Notes: a model not told the origin generated them from the letters alone. Positions 7,937 through 17,267 are shown, counted from the first letter of the stretch. The stretch is 64,000 nucleotides of DNA from JAKFWF01 sp963732635 (GCA_963732635.1 CAVTAL010000005.1:310001-374000), one strand, 5' to 3'. Translations and numbers: made by a program.

Positions 7937-10483
7937 TCAGTCAGCCGGTTCCCGTACGACCAGCCGTGTGGCCATGCCGGTGGCGTCGAAGTCTTTTTCG
8001 GCACCAATCTCGATGACATCGTCCTGCGTGACCGACTCGGCCGTTAGCAAGGACGGCTTGTGCTCGACGAACCGGCCAGCCATCGCAAGTCGGGCGAGCG
8101 CTGCCGGCAACACGGCGGCGGTCGTCGGCACCGAAAACGTAACGGGATCGGAGGATCCTGCCGGCAAGGTGTAGCGGATGGTCTCGCGGGTCATTTCAAC
8201 GTCGACGCCGCGCGGCTCCGGAGACAACGTCCGCACCGGCATAGCAACGACGTTCTCGGGCAGCGGCGACTGCGGCTGGGATGGCGGTTCGACGGCGCGG
8301 ACCGAGACCTCGGCCTCGCGACGGGCGAGTTCATCCGACCATTGCGCAATGCTTGCCTCGCGCGGCGACGGCTGCGGCATTTCGCCCACCGGCGGCTGAT
8401 AGCGCGCATAGGGACCGAAAGCGGCGGCGGTATCGTTGGCCGGTATCGGCGGCGAAACCGGCATCGGCGCCGGGCGGAAAGCCGCGACCGGTCCGCGCGG
8501 CGCACCATAAGGCTGCTGTGGTTGGGGCGGGGCGGCAGCAAACTGCGGCGCGTGGCCCGTCGCCATCGGGTGCGGTGTCCACGCTTGAGGCCGCGGCGGC
8601 GCAAAGCTTGGATGCGGCGGTTGCGGCATCATCGGCGCCGGCGGCCGCAACTGCTGGCCGAGGTCGCGGAAGGCGCCGGCAATTGCGCCCGGCAGTTCGG
8701 GCGCGGACGGCCCCATGGCCTCACGCTCGGTCCGCCGCTTCTTCTTTTCGGCTTCGACCCGCTTGGCAGCACCCATCACCGCACCCAGGATGATTTCCGA
8801 CCAGGCGCCATCGGCAAAACGATAGATCCGGAACGCCTTGCAGGACGAAAACTTCGAGCCCTGGCGGCCAAGCTTCTTCTGAATGCTCGCGGTCTTCAAG
8901 AACGGCGAATACACCCGCTTGAAGATCTTCTCCTTCTCGAAGCTTGAGAACAGGTTCGACAGCAGGTGGGCTTCGGCGAGCAAATCCTGCTGTTCGCGCG
9001 GATTGCGATTCCACGGCGCGTCGAGCGGAACGGCGACATAGTAGTCACCGCCGTAATCGAACACGACGTGCCGGAAGATCTCGAACTTCTGGCGCATCTC
9101 GACGTCGGAATGGATATCGGTGAAGCGCGACAGGATCTGGTAGACGGGCCCGCGCTCGGCGGCGACCATCTTCGGCACCAACCCCTGCAACCGGTTCATC
9201 GGCCGGCCCATCGAGACCAGCAGCAGACAGATATCGACGAAGATCGCGATGGCGAGCGGCACATAGTCACGCTTCGACAGGCCGGCCTGCTCGCCGCTGT
9301 AGGACTTCATGACGGACGGCGACGGCGTCTCGACCGATTGCACCGCCTTCTGCTGCAATGCGCGCAGTTCGTCGGCCGACGGCGGCATCTTGAACGACAG
9401 CAAGCCATAGAAGCTTGTGGTCAGGCGGCGGAACGCCTCGATGGTCGCTTCCGAACCCTCAACAGCGGTGATGGTCGGCTTCTGCAATTCGGGCAACTGG
9501 TCAATGGCGCGTACGACGCCTTTCAGAGCACCCTGTAGCTGCGGATCGGGGCATGAAATCGAGCCGCCCTTGCCGTCGGCGATCGTGGTCTTGTCGGCGC
9601 GCTCGGCGAGGTCGGAGCGGATCTGCTTCAACTGCGGGTCGGTACGAAACGCGTTGAAGCCCGTTACCGTCATGTCAAGCTTGCGGCCAAGCGCGCGCAT
9701 GAAATCGTTGCGGGTGCCGCTCTTGGCATCGAATGTCGACTTGTCGTCCTTGACGATCTTCATCAGGTCGACGTCGAGGGCTGCCATCTCGGATTTCACC
9801 GCCGTGACGCGGCCCTTGACGAAGTCGGAGGCGAACGAGAAGCGGGCGGCATCGTCCTCGCGCATTTTGCGGCGCGGACCTTCGCCGGGCTTCGAGTTCG
9901 GGCACGATGTACCGTTGGCGCGCTCCTGCTCGGCCTTCTGGGTCGAAATCGCGGTCAGGCTCATCAGCGTGCCGTTGAGCTGTTCGAGCCGGGTCGCGGC
10001 GGTGTTGAGCGAGCCCTGCACCTGGGTCACCGCGCTCTCGGCCGAGCGCGACGCTTCCGACCGGCTCTCCAGCACCTTCCAGTAGAAGCCGAAACCGAAG
10101 CCGATCGAGATCACCGACAGGAACACGTAGCCAGCGACATACAGCAACCGCGCGACGAAGCCGACCGGTGCGAAGATCTGGTCGAGCAGCCAGACGATCA
10201 TGGTCATCAGCATGGCGACCGAGAAGCCGATGATCACTTTGTGGATCAGCGGCAGGTCGCCCATGTTGGCCTCGATCAGTTCGAGCATGCCGACGTAGGT
10301 CGCGACCCACGACAGAATGCCGAGGCCGAGCACCAGGAAGAACTTCTTGGGGTCGCGCTTGGGCTTTTCGGAATGGCGGAAATCATGGCTGTCGCCATGC
10401 TCGTCTTCGCGACGGCCGCGGCCACTGGAGAACGCATCAAGGATCGCCGGCATGGGATCAACTGGTCCGCTACGATAAGCCAC
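7937..10483 (-). CDS. Large membrane protein of unknown function with Pro-rich C-terminal region
   Basis: 848 aa from a GTG at 10483; an ATG at 10453 (MPAILDAFSSG) is an alternative start. Three hydrophobic segments lie near residues 48-68, 82-103 and 110-133, followed by a long hydrophilic helical region (about 140-395, including QVQGSLNTAATRLEQLNGTL) that looks periplasmic or coiled-coil. A fourth segment (YVPLAIAIFVDICLLLVSMG) sits near 402. A folded cytoplasmic-looking domain and then a Pro/Ala/Gln-rich stretch (about 600-740) follow. The topology (membrane, stalk, membrane, disordered tail) suggests a structural or scaffolding envelope protein. It lies downstream of the transglycosylase/DUF459 cluster on the same strand, so a cell-wall role is inferred only from position. 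Confidence 0.65.
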   Translation of the reverse strand: MAYRSGPVDPMPAILDAFSSGRGRREDEHGDSHDFRHSEKPKRDPKKFFLVLGLGILSWVATYVGMLELIEANMGDLPLIHKVIIGFSVAMLMTMIVWLLDQIFAPVGFVARLLYVAGYVFLSVISIGFGFGFYWKVLESRSEASRSAESAVTQVQGSLNTAATRLEQLNGTLMSLTAISTQKAEQERANGTSCPNSKPGEGPRRKMREDDAARFSFASDFVKGRVTAVKSEMAALDVDLMKIVKDDKSTFDAKSGTRNDFMRALGRKLDMTVTGFNAFRTDPQLKQIRSDLAERADKTTIADGKGGSISCPDPQLQGALKGVVRAIDQLPELQKPTITAVEGSEATIEAFRRLTTSFYGLLSFKMPPSADELRALQQKAVQSVETPSPSVMKSYSGEQAGLSKRDYVPLAIAIFVDICLLLVSMGRPMNRLQGLVPKMVAAERGPVYQILSRFTDIHSDVEMRQKFEIFRHVVFDYGGDYYVAVPLDAPWNRNPREQQDLLAEAHLLSNLFSSFEKEKIFKRVYSPFLKTASIQKKLGRQGSKFSSCKAFRIYRFADGAWSEIILGAVMGAAKRVEAEKKKRRTEREAMGPSAPELPGAIAGAFRDLGQQLRPPAPMMPQPPHPSFAPPRPQAWTPHPMATGHAPQFAAAPPQPQQPYGAPRGPVAAFRPAPMPVSPPIPANDTAAAFGPYARYQPPVGEMPQPSPREASIAQWSDELARREAEVSVRAVEPPSQPQSPLPENVVAMPVRTLSPEPRGVDVEMTRETIRYTLPAGSSDPVTFSVPTTAAVLPAALARLAMAGRFVEHKPSLLTAESVTQDDVIEIGAEKDFDATGMATRLVVREPAD

Positions 10484-10617
10484 GTCTACTAAAGGCAGTC
10501 ATGGCTCGCGCGCAGCCCGCCCCGGCATCCGGGGTAGACAAGCAATCTGTCGGAGTTGGGTTTGGCTTGGGGCGGATTGGTGGCGGGGCGATGAACCTGT
10601 GGATCAACGATCCGTCC

Positions 10618-12078
10618 TCAGGGACGTTGAGGCGCCGACCTTGGATCAGGCACCCTGCCGGGAGCGGGCTGGCGCGGCGTGGCCGCCTTCGGCTGCGGTT
10701 GCAACGGTACCGCGACGGCCGGTGCCGCAGCCGGCTGGACCACGGGCGCCTCCACCATCTGATCCGGGCGCGGCCAGCGGAAATCATCGGCGCGGCCGGG
10801 CTTCGGTGGCAATTGCTCGCCCTTCACCATGACGCGGAAAAATGGGGTCTGGGTCGGCGACATTTTGGCCCGGCGACCGGCGGCGGTGCCATCGCCGGAC
10901 GGGCTGACCGAACTCAACAGCAGCAGGCCGCCGGGCAGGATTTCCTGCAACGTGTCGCCAACCTGGGTCGCACGTTCCGGCGATGCGTTGCGCCCGATCA
11001 ACTCGATCACCGAGGCAGGAATTGCCGGTCGCAGAATATCGATATTGGTCGTTTCCTCGCGGCCGGCGGGCGTCATGGTACGCAGCACGACGCGGCTGTT
11101 GTCGGCCTTCTGCTCGGCCGAAGAACTGGCGGTGACCGCCAGCGGCTGCGGCGCGGAATTAGTCGTGGTCGACCAGGCCGACTTGGTTTCGCCAGCCCTC
11201 GGCGTTGCGGCGGCGACAACCGGTGCGGCCGCCACCTCCACCTTTACGGGATTGATCTTGCGCTGTTCGGGTTCGGCGCCGGCCAGCGGGATCGACCTAT
11301 CGGCTTTGGCCTGGGTCAGGTCGCGGCGAATTTCGCGTTCGACGAAGTGGGCGAGCTTGCGGTTGCCGGCGGCGGTGAAGCTGACGCCGTCCGATTCGCG
11401 CAGCCGCCGAACCAGTCCCGCGACGTCCGGTCCCAGCGCCACGAAACTGCCGTTCTCGTCGGCAAAGCCGGCAAACGCGTCAATGAACTTGATCGCATTC
11501 AGATTGGCCCGATCGCGCACCAGATCATTGATCAACTGGATGGCCTCGTTCGACTCGGCCCGCTGTATCACCGGCAGGCCGATCCAGTAGATCGAGCCGC
11601 CGCGCCGCTTGAGCACCTTCATCAGCCGGTCGGCGCGCCGGCCATATTCCTCGCGCCACTGCTCGCCGCCGACCGCCAGCCGTTGATTGCCGGGGAGGCG
11701 AATTTGCACCCGGTCGTCGCGGCCGAGCATGACCACGGTGATGTGCGCTTTTTCGCGAGTGAGGCCGTCGTCGAGAGCCCTGATCTCGTCGTCGGCTTCG
11801 GCGCGCGCCAGACCGGCGAAATGGCGATGCTTGCGGTTGATCTGCAATCGGCTGTCCGAGCCGAACGCCTCGACGAGACCTGACAACGCGCCTTCGGCCA
11901 GTCCATCGCCGACCACTTGCAGCTTGTAGATATCGCCTTCGGGAAACGGCGTGATGAAGCTCGCACCACTCGGGACCTCCTGGGCGCGGACAAGGGTCAC
12001 GTCCAGCAGGCCGAGGCCGACCGTCAGGCCCAGGGCGACGCAAAGGGCGCGGCAAAGGTGAATAAAGCGTTTCATCAT
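10618..12078 (-). CDS. DUF459 family SGNH-hydrolase-like periplasmic protein
   Basis: 486 aa beginning MMKRFIHLCRALCVALGLTV, a clear signal peptide ending near AQ (residue 32). Family blocks visible: VVGDGLAEGALSGLVEAFG, ITVVMLGRDDRVQIRL, WREEYGRRADRLMKVLKRRG, IYWIGLPV, FVALGPDVAGLVRRLRESDG and GVSFTAAGNRKLAHFVEREI, as expected for DUF459. The tail is Pro/Ala-rich. In SGNH terms the positions where Ser and His would be expected read Gly (VVGDG) and Ser (DGVSFT), so hydrolase activity is doubtful. The open frame upstream of 12078 belongs to a neighbouring frame of the transglycosylase. The ATG at 12078 overlaps that gene's TGA (ATGA), implying coupling. Confidence 0.8.
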   Translation of the reverse strand: MMKRFIHLCRALCVALGLTVGLGLLDVTLVRAQEVPSGASFITPFPEGDIYKLQVVGDGLAEGALSGLVEAFGSDSRLQINRKHRHFAGLARAEADDEIRALDDGLTREKAHITVVMLGRDDRVQIRLPGNQRLAVGGEQWREEYGRRADRLMKVLKRRGGSIYWIGLPVIQRAESNEAIQLINDLVRDRANLNAIKFIDAFAGFADENGSFVALGPDVAGLVRRLRESDGVSFTAAGNRKLAHFVEREIRRDLTQAKADRSIPLAGAEPEQRKINPVKVEVAAAPVVAAATPRAGETKSAWSTTTNSAPQPLAVTASSSAEQKADNSRVVLRTMTPAGREETTNIDILRPAIPASVIELIGRNASPERATQVGDTLQEILPGGLLLLSSVSPSGDGTAAGRRAKMSPTQTPFFRVMVKGEQLPPKPGRADDFRWPRPDQMVEAPVVQPAAAPAVAVPLQPQPKAATPRQPAPGRVPDPRSAPQRP

Positions 12079-13386
12079 CCCCCCTCCTGCCGCAACCGGT
12101 CGATGAGTGCAATATCGGCGTGACCGTCCTGCGGCAGGCCGCGCGTTTTCTGGAACAGGCGGATCGCGGCCTTGGTGCCGTTGCCGATCACGCCGTCGAC
12201 CCCGCCGGTGTCGAAACCGAGTGTCGTCAAGCGCCGCTGCACTTCGTCGCGCTCGGCCTTGCCGAGCGAGCGGTCGCCCGGCGGCCAGGGCGTCACGAGC
12301 GGTGGACCGTCCGGCCAGCCGGTCGGCCAGATGCCCGACGGCCAGCGCGTAGGCAATCGAATTGTTGTATTTGAGAATGGCGCGGAAGTTATCGCCGACC
12401 ACGAACGCGGGTCCCTTGGCGCCGGCCGGCAACAGCAGTTGAAGGGCGGCGAGCGTGCCGCTGGGGGCTACCGATCCCGGCCGTGCGATCGCCACGCCGA
12501 GTGCCTGCCATTGGCCCCATGTATTCATCACGCCTGGGTTCGACAAACCGTAGTCGAAGCCGTCAGGTAGTCGCACCTCGAAGCCCCAGGGGGAACTGCT
12601 GCTCCAGCCCCACGCCTTGAGATAATTTCCAGTCGAACCGAGCGCGTCGGCAACACTGCCCCAGATATCGCGCCGGCCGTCGCGGTCGAAATCCACCGCA
12701 TGCTTGATGTAGGTGGTTGGCATGAACTGCGTGTGCCCCATGGCGCCCGCCCAGGAACCGGCGAGATCGGCCGACTTGGCCTCGCCCGATTGTAACATGC
12801 GCAGCGCCGCCAACAGTTCGTTGCGCCAGAACTCGGGCCGGCGGCTGTCGAATGCGGCGAGCGTCGCCAGCGAGCGCAGGACGCTGCGCACGCCCATGCC
12901 GGCGCCGAAATTGCTCTCGATGCCCCAGATCGCCAGCACCACGTGGCGGTCGACACCGTAGGTCGCCTCGACGGCCGCGAGCGTCGCCCCCACCTCCTGC
13001 AATTTCTGTCGCCCGGTTTCGAGCCGCGCCTCCGACACCAGCAGCGTCAGGTATTCACCCGCCGTCTTGACGTATTCGGGCTGCGTTGACGCCAGTTCCA
13101 GAACTTGCCCGTCCGCCGCCATGCCGGCGAAAGCGGCATCGAAGGTCGCCGGGGCGATGCCCTGGGTTGCAGCATCGACACGCAGGAATTCGATGAACGC
13201 CGCAAACTGCTGTGGCGAAAGCTGCGGCGCGGTCGGCGTCGCGGCGACCGGCGACAGTGTCGGTGGCATGGAGGGCGGCGTCGGCCACATCGTCAGCACG
13301 ATCCAAGCGCCGGCGATTGCCGCAATCATACTGGCACCCAAACTGGCACCGAGCAGCGAGACCGAGCGTCTGGTCGATGCCGCCAT
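12075..13386 (-). CDS. Lytic murein transglycosylase, MltB-like (GH103) with C-terminal peptidoglycan-binding domain; one frame break
   Basis: Cleaves peptidoglycan glycan strands non-hydrolytically in the periplasm. The N-terminus is a membrane anchor/signal (SLLGASLGASMIAAIAGAWI). The catalytic domain has IWGIESNFGAG (Glu acid), GAMGHTQFMPTTY, DFDRDGRRDIWGSVADALGS and GDNFRAILKYNNSIAYALAV. After HLADRLAG (about 12305) the frame changes, and the peptidoglycan-binding helices RRLTTLGFDTGGVDGVIGNG and KAAIRLFQKTRGLPQDG continue to the stop at 12075. Read as one gene with a single indel it has the normal two-domain architecture. The ATG at 13386 is preferred over the GTG at 13392 because an AGG lies 8 nt upstream. 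It sits directly behind a second paralogue. Confidence 0.85.
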
Positions 13387-13391
13387 GGCCA

Positions 13392-14628
13392 CTACCTCGC
13401 CGGGACGCTGCGCAAGTGGGCGAGCAGCCCAGCCGTTGGCCAGCAGTCAACGGCGATGCCGGCCTTGCGCTGGTAGGTGCCGATCAGCCAGCGGGTGTTT
13501 GAACCGATCTTGCCGTCGAGCTTGTCGATCGGCGCTACCCCGCGCCTTCAGCTGCCGCTGGATCTCCTCGACGTCACGATTCGGCAACTGCACGATTGGC
13601 TTCCAGGCGGTGTCGAAGTCGGCGACGCCGCCGATGCGGTCGCTCAAGTGACCGACGAACACCGCGTAGAGGTCACTCGTGTTGTAAGCGCGTAGGACCT
13701 TGAAGTTGTCGGTGACCAGGAACGACGGGCCGTAAGCGCCGCCCGGCGACATCAGGTAGGCATTCCTGGCATGCAAGGCTTCTGGAATGGGCTTGCCCGA
13801 AGTCGTGACGGCTCCAGCTTTCAGCCATTCTCTGATCGGCCGTTCGTTGGCGGGTCCGTCGTAGCCGCAGTCGAGTGTCTTCGGCAGCCGCACCTCAAAC
13901 CCCCACGGCACGCCCGTCAGCCAGCCCTTGTCCTTCAGTTGCTTCGCAGCCGAGCCCAGTGCGTCCGGGACCGAATTGAACAGATCCGCTTTGCCGTTGT
14001 GATCGAGATCGTAGGCCGACTTGTAGAACTCGGTCGGCATGAACTGGGTCAGGCCCATGGCGCCGGCCCACGACGCCCGCATGTTTGGAATCGTAACGAT
14101 GCGGTCTTCCAGCATCTTGAGGCCGTACAGCAGCTCTTGTCGGAACATGTCCTTGCGGCGGCCGGTAAAGGCCTGCGTCGCCAGCACCCGGATCGCGTAG
14201 TGAGGCAGCTTGTGCGACCCGAAGGCGGTCTCGCGGCCCCAGATGGCGAGCACGATGCGGCGATCGACGCCAAGTTCCTTCTCAACCGCATCGAGGGCTG
14301 CGGCATGAGTCTTGGCAAAGCCGCGCGCCTGGGCGGTGAGATTGCCGAGCAGCTTCTTGTCGAGGTAATCCTGCGGCGGCCGGGTGAACTCAGCCTGGCC
14401 CTTGACCGACGTTTCGGTACGGCCCGGCAGTATGAGATCGGGCAACGCCAGATCCGGCTCTACGCCCTTGAAAGCGGCATCGAACGTGGCGCGTGAGACG
14501 CCCAGCGCCTTCGCTTCCGGCCAAAGGCCGTCGAGGAAAGCAGCGAAGGTCGATTGTGCCCGCGCCGGCGCGGCGAGCAACCCGCACGCCAGAAATGCAA
14601 TCAGCAGCGCTTGCCGCAGCCTCGTCAT
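13392..14628 (-). CDS. Lytic murein transglycosylase, MltB-like (second copy); one frame break
   Basis: Paralogue of the next gene. The signal peptide MTRLRQALLIAFLACGLLAA starts at 14628. Catalytic-domain motifs are IWGRETAFGSHK, GAMGLTQFMPTEFYKSAYDL, DHNGKADLFNSVPDALGS, GPSFLVTDNFKVLRAYNTSD and VGHLSDRIGG. The frame breaks near 13535, after QLKARG. In the neighbouring frame a peptidoglycan-binding-type end is visible (PIDKLDGKIGSNTRWLIGTY, then KAGIAVDCWPTAGLLAHLRS) and stops at 13392-13394. Thus the intact gene would have the usual catalytic plus PG-binding layout. Its end is 6 nt from the ATG of the following transglycosylase, so the two form an operon. Confidence 0.85.
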
Positions 14629-14773
14629 GCCAGTCCCCGCTTGACGCACAGATGCAGGCCGCACCAACGCGGCCAAGCCCGTCTCCACAGTTATCCGATT
14701 CCCGGCTTTATTGCGGCGATTGCGGCAATGCCGATCAATATCGGAAATTGGTTTGAGCTGTCCATGAGCCGGC

Positions 14774-14885
14774 CCACAGGTGTCATCCCGGCATTTATTG
14801 CCGGGACCCATGGCACGGCAATCTCGCTCGTCCGGTTTAGCGGCATGATGGGTCCCGGGGACAAGCCCCGGGATGACACCTGTGG
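14774..14885. repeat. Long inverted repeat (REP-like hairpin)
   Basis: CCACAGGTGTCATCCCGG at 14774-14791 is perfectly complementary to 14868-14885 (18-bp arms), around a 76-nt centre that contains a second dyad (GGTCCCGGGGACAAGCCCCG). The TGTCATCCCGG core is typical of dispersed hairpin repeats in Rhizobiales intergenic regions. Confidence 0.75.
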
Positions 14886-15121
14886 TTGGAAGCGACCTTC
14901 TACGTCACCGACCTCAGCCCTTTGGGCTTGCGTTCCCGGGCCTTCGCTTGGTTCACGATCTGGTCGCGTTCGGCGGCGGCATACCGGCTTCCCCTGTCCG
15001 ATCTGCCGAGGATTACAGCGGTGCAGTGTCGATGAATTATGGTGTAGATACAGCATCAGTGGCGGTCTCGTGAGTGCATTGGTGCTGATTTTTTCTTTTT
15101 CCCCTCGATCGAAGGGAGAGC

Positions 15122-15184
15122 GGGGTGGCCGTGGTCCACGGCGGTCTTCCGCAGTATTGAATTCAAGTGGCCCAGGGCCACCCC
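15122..15184. repeat. Inverted repeat, 9-bp arms
   Basis: GGGGTGGCC at 15122-15130 pairs with GGCCACCCC at 15176-15184. The centre includes a smaller dyad (CCGTGGTCCACGG). Function unknown. Confidence 0.5.
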
Positions 15185-15497
15185 ATTGCTCGAACGGATT
15201 TTAGGGTCCCCCCGTGCTTCAGCGAGCTGGTGTGGGCTTCCCCTTTACTCGCACACTTGTGGGGTGCACGGAACCCTCCGGCAGGGCGCGGCGCGTGACC
15301 GCAACACCCTCCGGACCGTCCATTCCGCCTCCGCACTTTTGAACGCCTTCGAAGCGCGCCCTTTAGTGAAGCGGAACATGGGCAGTATCGCATGGGTGCG
15401 GGAGGCCGTGGATAAGTCGGTGGGGCGTGAAGCAAGTGGGAGGGAAGTCGGAGGTCGTGAGTGGTGAGTGGTGGTCGAGGCGGCGCATGGCACTTTT

Positions 15498-15537
15498 CCC
15501 TCTCCCCGTAGCGCTTTTCGCGCGTACGGGGAGAGGG
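15498..15537. repeat. Palindromic repeat with CCCTCTCCCCGTA arms
   Basis: CCCTCTCCCCGTA (15498-15510) and its exact complement (15525-15537) enclose a 14-nt loop. They are followed by the GGTCAGGGTGAGGGGCGGC tail shared with copies at 15606-15690 and 51519-51591. This is a dispersed hairpin repeat family. Confidence 0.75.
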
Positions 15538-15605
15538 TCAGGGTGAGGGGCGGCTGCTTGCTCCGTGTTCGCAACATCGGTCTTGGTGCCTGTTGGCATT
15601 GGATT

Positions 15606-15690
15606 CGAGCAAGCGGCCGCCCCTCACCCTCGGACCGCACTCGCGTGCGGTCCTCTGCCCTCTCCCCGTGAAGGACGGGGAGAGGGGAAG
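15606..15690. repeat. Composite palindromic repeat, near-identical to the one at 51519-51591
   Basis: Two hairpins in a row: GGACCGCAC/GTGCGGTCC at 15633-15652 and CCCTCTCCCCGT/ACGGGGAGAGGG at 15658-15686. In opposite orientation the same order of motifs (gagaggg, GGACCGC hairpin, GAGGGTGAGGGGCGGCC) occurs at 51541-51591, so this is a true dispersed repeat. Confidence 0.75.
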
Positions 15691-16040
15691 TGCGGCGAAC
15701 ATTGCTGGGCGTAAGGTCGTGAATTGGTGAGGTCTTGAAATCGCCAAGCCGTGCCGGCGTGAGCGGTGAACTCTTACATTTCAACTGCCTTCCCGGAACG
15801 CCCACGGCAGCAGGCGTAGCCGGGATCGCGTCCAAGGCGTTGGGCAACCTGATCGCACAACCGCTGCCGACGCGGCCCCGGGTCTCGGGCGTCCCGCCCG
15901 CGCCCGGGGACGCAGCGGAGGAATTGGGGCCGGCTCACGCGGAAAATTGGTATACTGTCCCCGATTTCCGGCAATCCGATTCCGGTGAATGAGATCGGAG
16001 ATGGCCGGTAGAATGCAGCTGGGCGAGGAAAGGTGACCCT

Positions 16041-16292
16041 ATGTATTTGCGCACTTTACTTGCGAAGGAGACTATTAGCTCGTTGAAGGTTGAGCTGAAC
16101 TCGCTAAATCTGCAGCGCGACCCAGATGTCGATGCGAGATCGGAGGTGCCTTTTATTCGCTTTTCAACGGTGGTTGCCCTCGATATAACAATATCTAGCG
16201 TCGTCTCTATTGTCGATCTCAGATCGTACGAAACGGTCTATGTGAATTTGTTTCTTGTTGACAAGAAAATGAACAAAATCAATGCACTGTGA
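16041..16292 (+). CDS. Small orphan protein, 83 aa, AT-rich
   Basis: Not recognised. The sequence from MYLRTLLAKETISSLKVELN to the Asn/Lys-rich end is hydrophilic with a beta-type middle (FSTVVALDITISSVVSIVDL). Base composition is clearly lower in GC than the neighbours, suggesting recent transfer. A GAGGAAAGG purine run lies about 8 nt upstream of the ATG. Its stop overlaps the next frame's first ATG by 11 nt, so the two may be cotranscribed or may be parts of one gene. It could also be spurious; there is no homology argument. Confidence 0.4.
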   Translation: MYLRTLLAKETISSLKVELNSLNLQRDPDVDARSEVPFIRFSTVVALDITISSVVSIVDLRSYETVYVNLFLVDKKMNKINAL

Positions 16293-16767
16293 AGAAATGG
16301 AACATGAAATTGACGGCCCAACCATTAGTTCGCGAAAGCTACACAAGTTAACAATTAATACATCTACTCCAAAGGAGCACGCTCAAGCATGGGTCGTCAG
16401 TGTCGTTAATGACATGCGAGTTGACATTGCTCGTCTGAGGGAATTGGCCGGCAACTATCCACTATTGCTTCAGATGTTGATTGGAGATGGCGGAAAGCAA
16501 TTATTGCCTGTCGCAGATGTAAGGAGGCGGGCGATTTTTGCTTCCGCCGTATTGGCCAAGCGCCCATTCTCAGAAACTCTACGACTGATAGCTGCTGTCC
16601 CGGATGACCCGCCACTTCCGCTTGTCGCGAGGGTGTTTGTGGCGTTTCTGAGGCTTTTCGATCCTACAAGTAAGGAGGGTTCCAGTGATGTCGAAGTGCT
16701 GCGTTGGAATCGATTCATCGAGGAAGCACGAAAGAAGTATTATCCGGATAATAATCACCTTTGCTGA
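16282..16767 (+). CDS. Orphan protein, 161 aa, AT-rich
   Basis: Not recognised. Helical, charged protein, with ATGs at 16282 and 16297 as possible starts. Segments such as VVSVVNDMRVDIARLRELAG and RRRAIFASAVLAKRPFSETL look like a folded alpha-helical domain, and the C-terminus is KKYYPDNNHLC. GC content is low compared with flanking genes and follows that of the preceding small gene, so this is probably a transferred two-gene unit. There is no membrane segment and no recognisable catalytic motif. A toxin-antitoxin, immunity or phage-derived pair would fit the size and composition, but nothing in the sequence proves it. Confidence 0.5.
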   Translation: MHCEEMEHEIDGPTISSRKLHKLTINTSTPKEHAQAWVVSVVNDMRVDIARLRELAGNYPLLLQMLIGDGGKQLLPVADVRRRAIFASAVLAKRPFSETLRLIAAVPDDPPLPLVARVFVAFLRLFDPTSKEGSSDVEVLRWNRFIEEARKKYYPDNNHLC

Positions 16768-16818
16768 GGCAGGATGCCACGGGACAGCATACCGATTTCC
16801 GCTGAATTCGAACGCGTA

Positions 16819-17217
16819 CTACGGTTGCCTCATATCGACCACCGTCGTTTCGCAAATCTCGTCCCAACTCGCCTCCTTGCTACCAAAGGGCCACGTTGGT
16901 TCCCCACGTGGTCCAGGGATCAGGCTCACTATGAACGCCCACACGATCGCCACCCAAACTGCAAAAGTTCGATGAATAGCTTGCAGTGCACCAATCTTTA
17001 CCCGTCCGATCGTCCGAATTCTCAAACCGAGAATAAGCTTCCCAATCGACCCGCCAAACACGGAAACGAGTACAATTTCCCCGGCTGCCGAAATTAGAAT
17101 AAATGCTGCAGCCAGTAGAAAATCGCTCTGCCCGCCTGCCATAAAAACCGCTGCGCACAAGAATAAAACCGCATCGACGGCGCGCGCTGATATTCGCTTG
17201 ATGTTTATCTTTGACAT
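16819..17217 (-). CDS. RDD-family-like small membrane protein
   Basis: 132 aa from the ATG at 17217 (MSKINIKRISARAVDAVLFL). The Arg...Asp pattern RISARAVDAVL in the first membrane segment, the second segment (DFLLAAAFILISAAGEIVLV) and the motif GGSIGKLILGLRI are the usual RDD-domain landmarks. A third hydrophobic segment (FAVWVAIVWAFIVSLIPGPR) follows. RDD proteins are polytopic and often of unknown or transport-related function. Composition is AT-richer than the core genes, as in the two orphan genes nearby. It lies downstream of galE on the same strand, separated by about 50 nt. Confidence 0.65.
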   Translation of the reverse strand: MSKINIKRISARAVDAVLFLCAAVFMAGGQSDFLLAAAFILISAAGEIVLVSVFGGSIGKLILGLRIRTIGRVKIGALQAIHRTFAVWVAIVWAFIVSLIPGPRGEPTWPFGSKEASWDEICETTVVDMRQP

Positions 17218-17267
17218 TGTAGTTTTCAAAGCGAAATGAGTAACCGGCCCCGAACAGGAAAAGCCCC

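Larger units (their letters stand above)
14629..16040. other. 1.4-kb gap without credible genes, filled with inverted repeats
   Basis: Open frames here are short, overlap on both strands and are built from palindromic repeats, so I do not call genes. Several distinct inverted repeats are listed separately (14774-14885, 15122-15184, 15498-15537, 15606-15690). A GC-rich dyad with CCCCGGG arms lies near 15882-15910. The region separates the cell-wall cluster from an AT-rich island and looks like a hotspot for repeat accumulation. Confidence 0.6.

Noticed and set aside
10501..11883. 460-codon + strand open frame
   Set aside because: Lies fully antisense to the DUF459 gene, Arg/Gly-rich with no domain; a GC-driven shadow.
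15245..15847. 200-codon - strand open frame
   Set aside because: Built largely from the palindromic repeats of the intergenic region.
14629..16040. CRISPR-like array suggested by many short repeats
   Set aside because: Repeats are inverted, of different families and irregularly spaced; no direct repeat-spacer periodicity.
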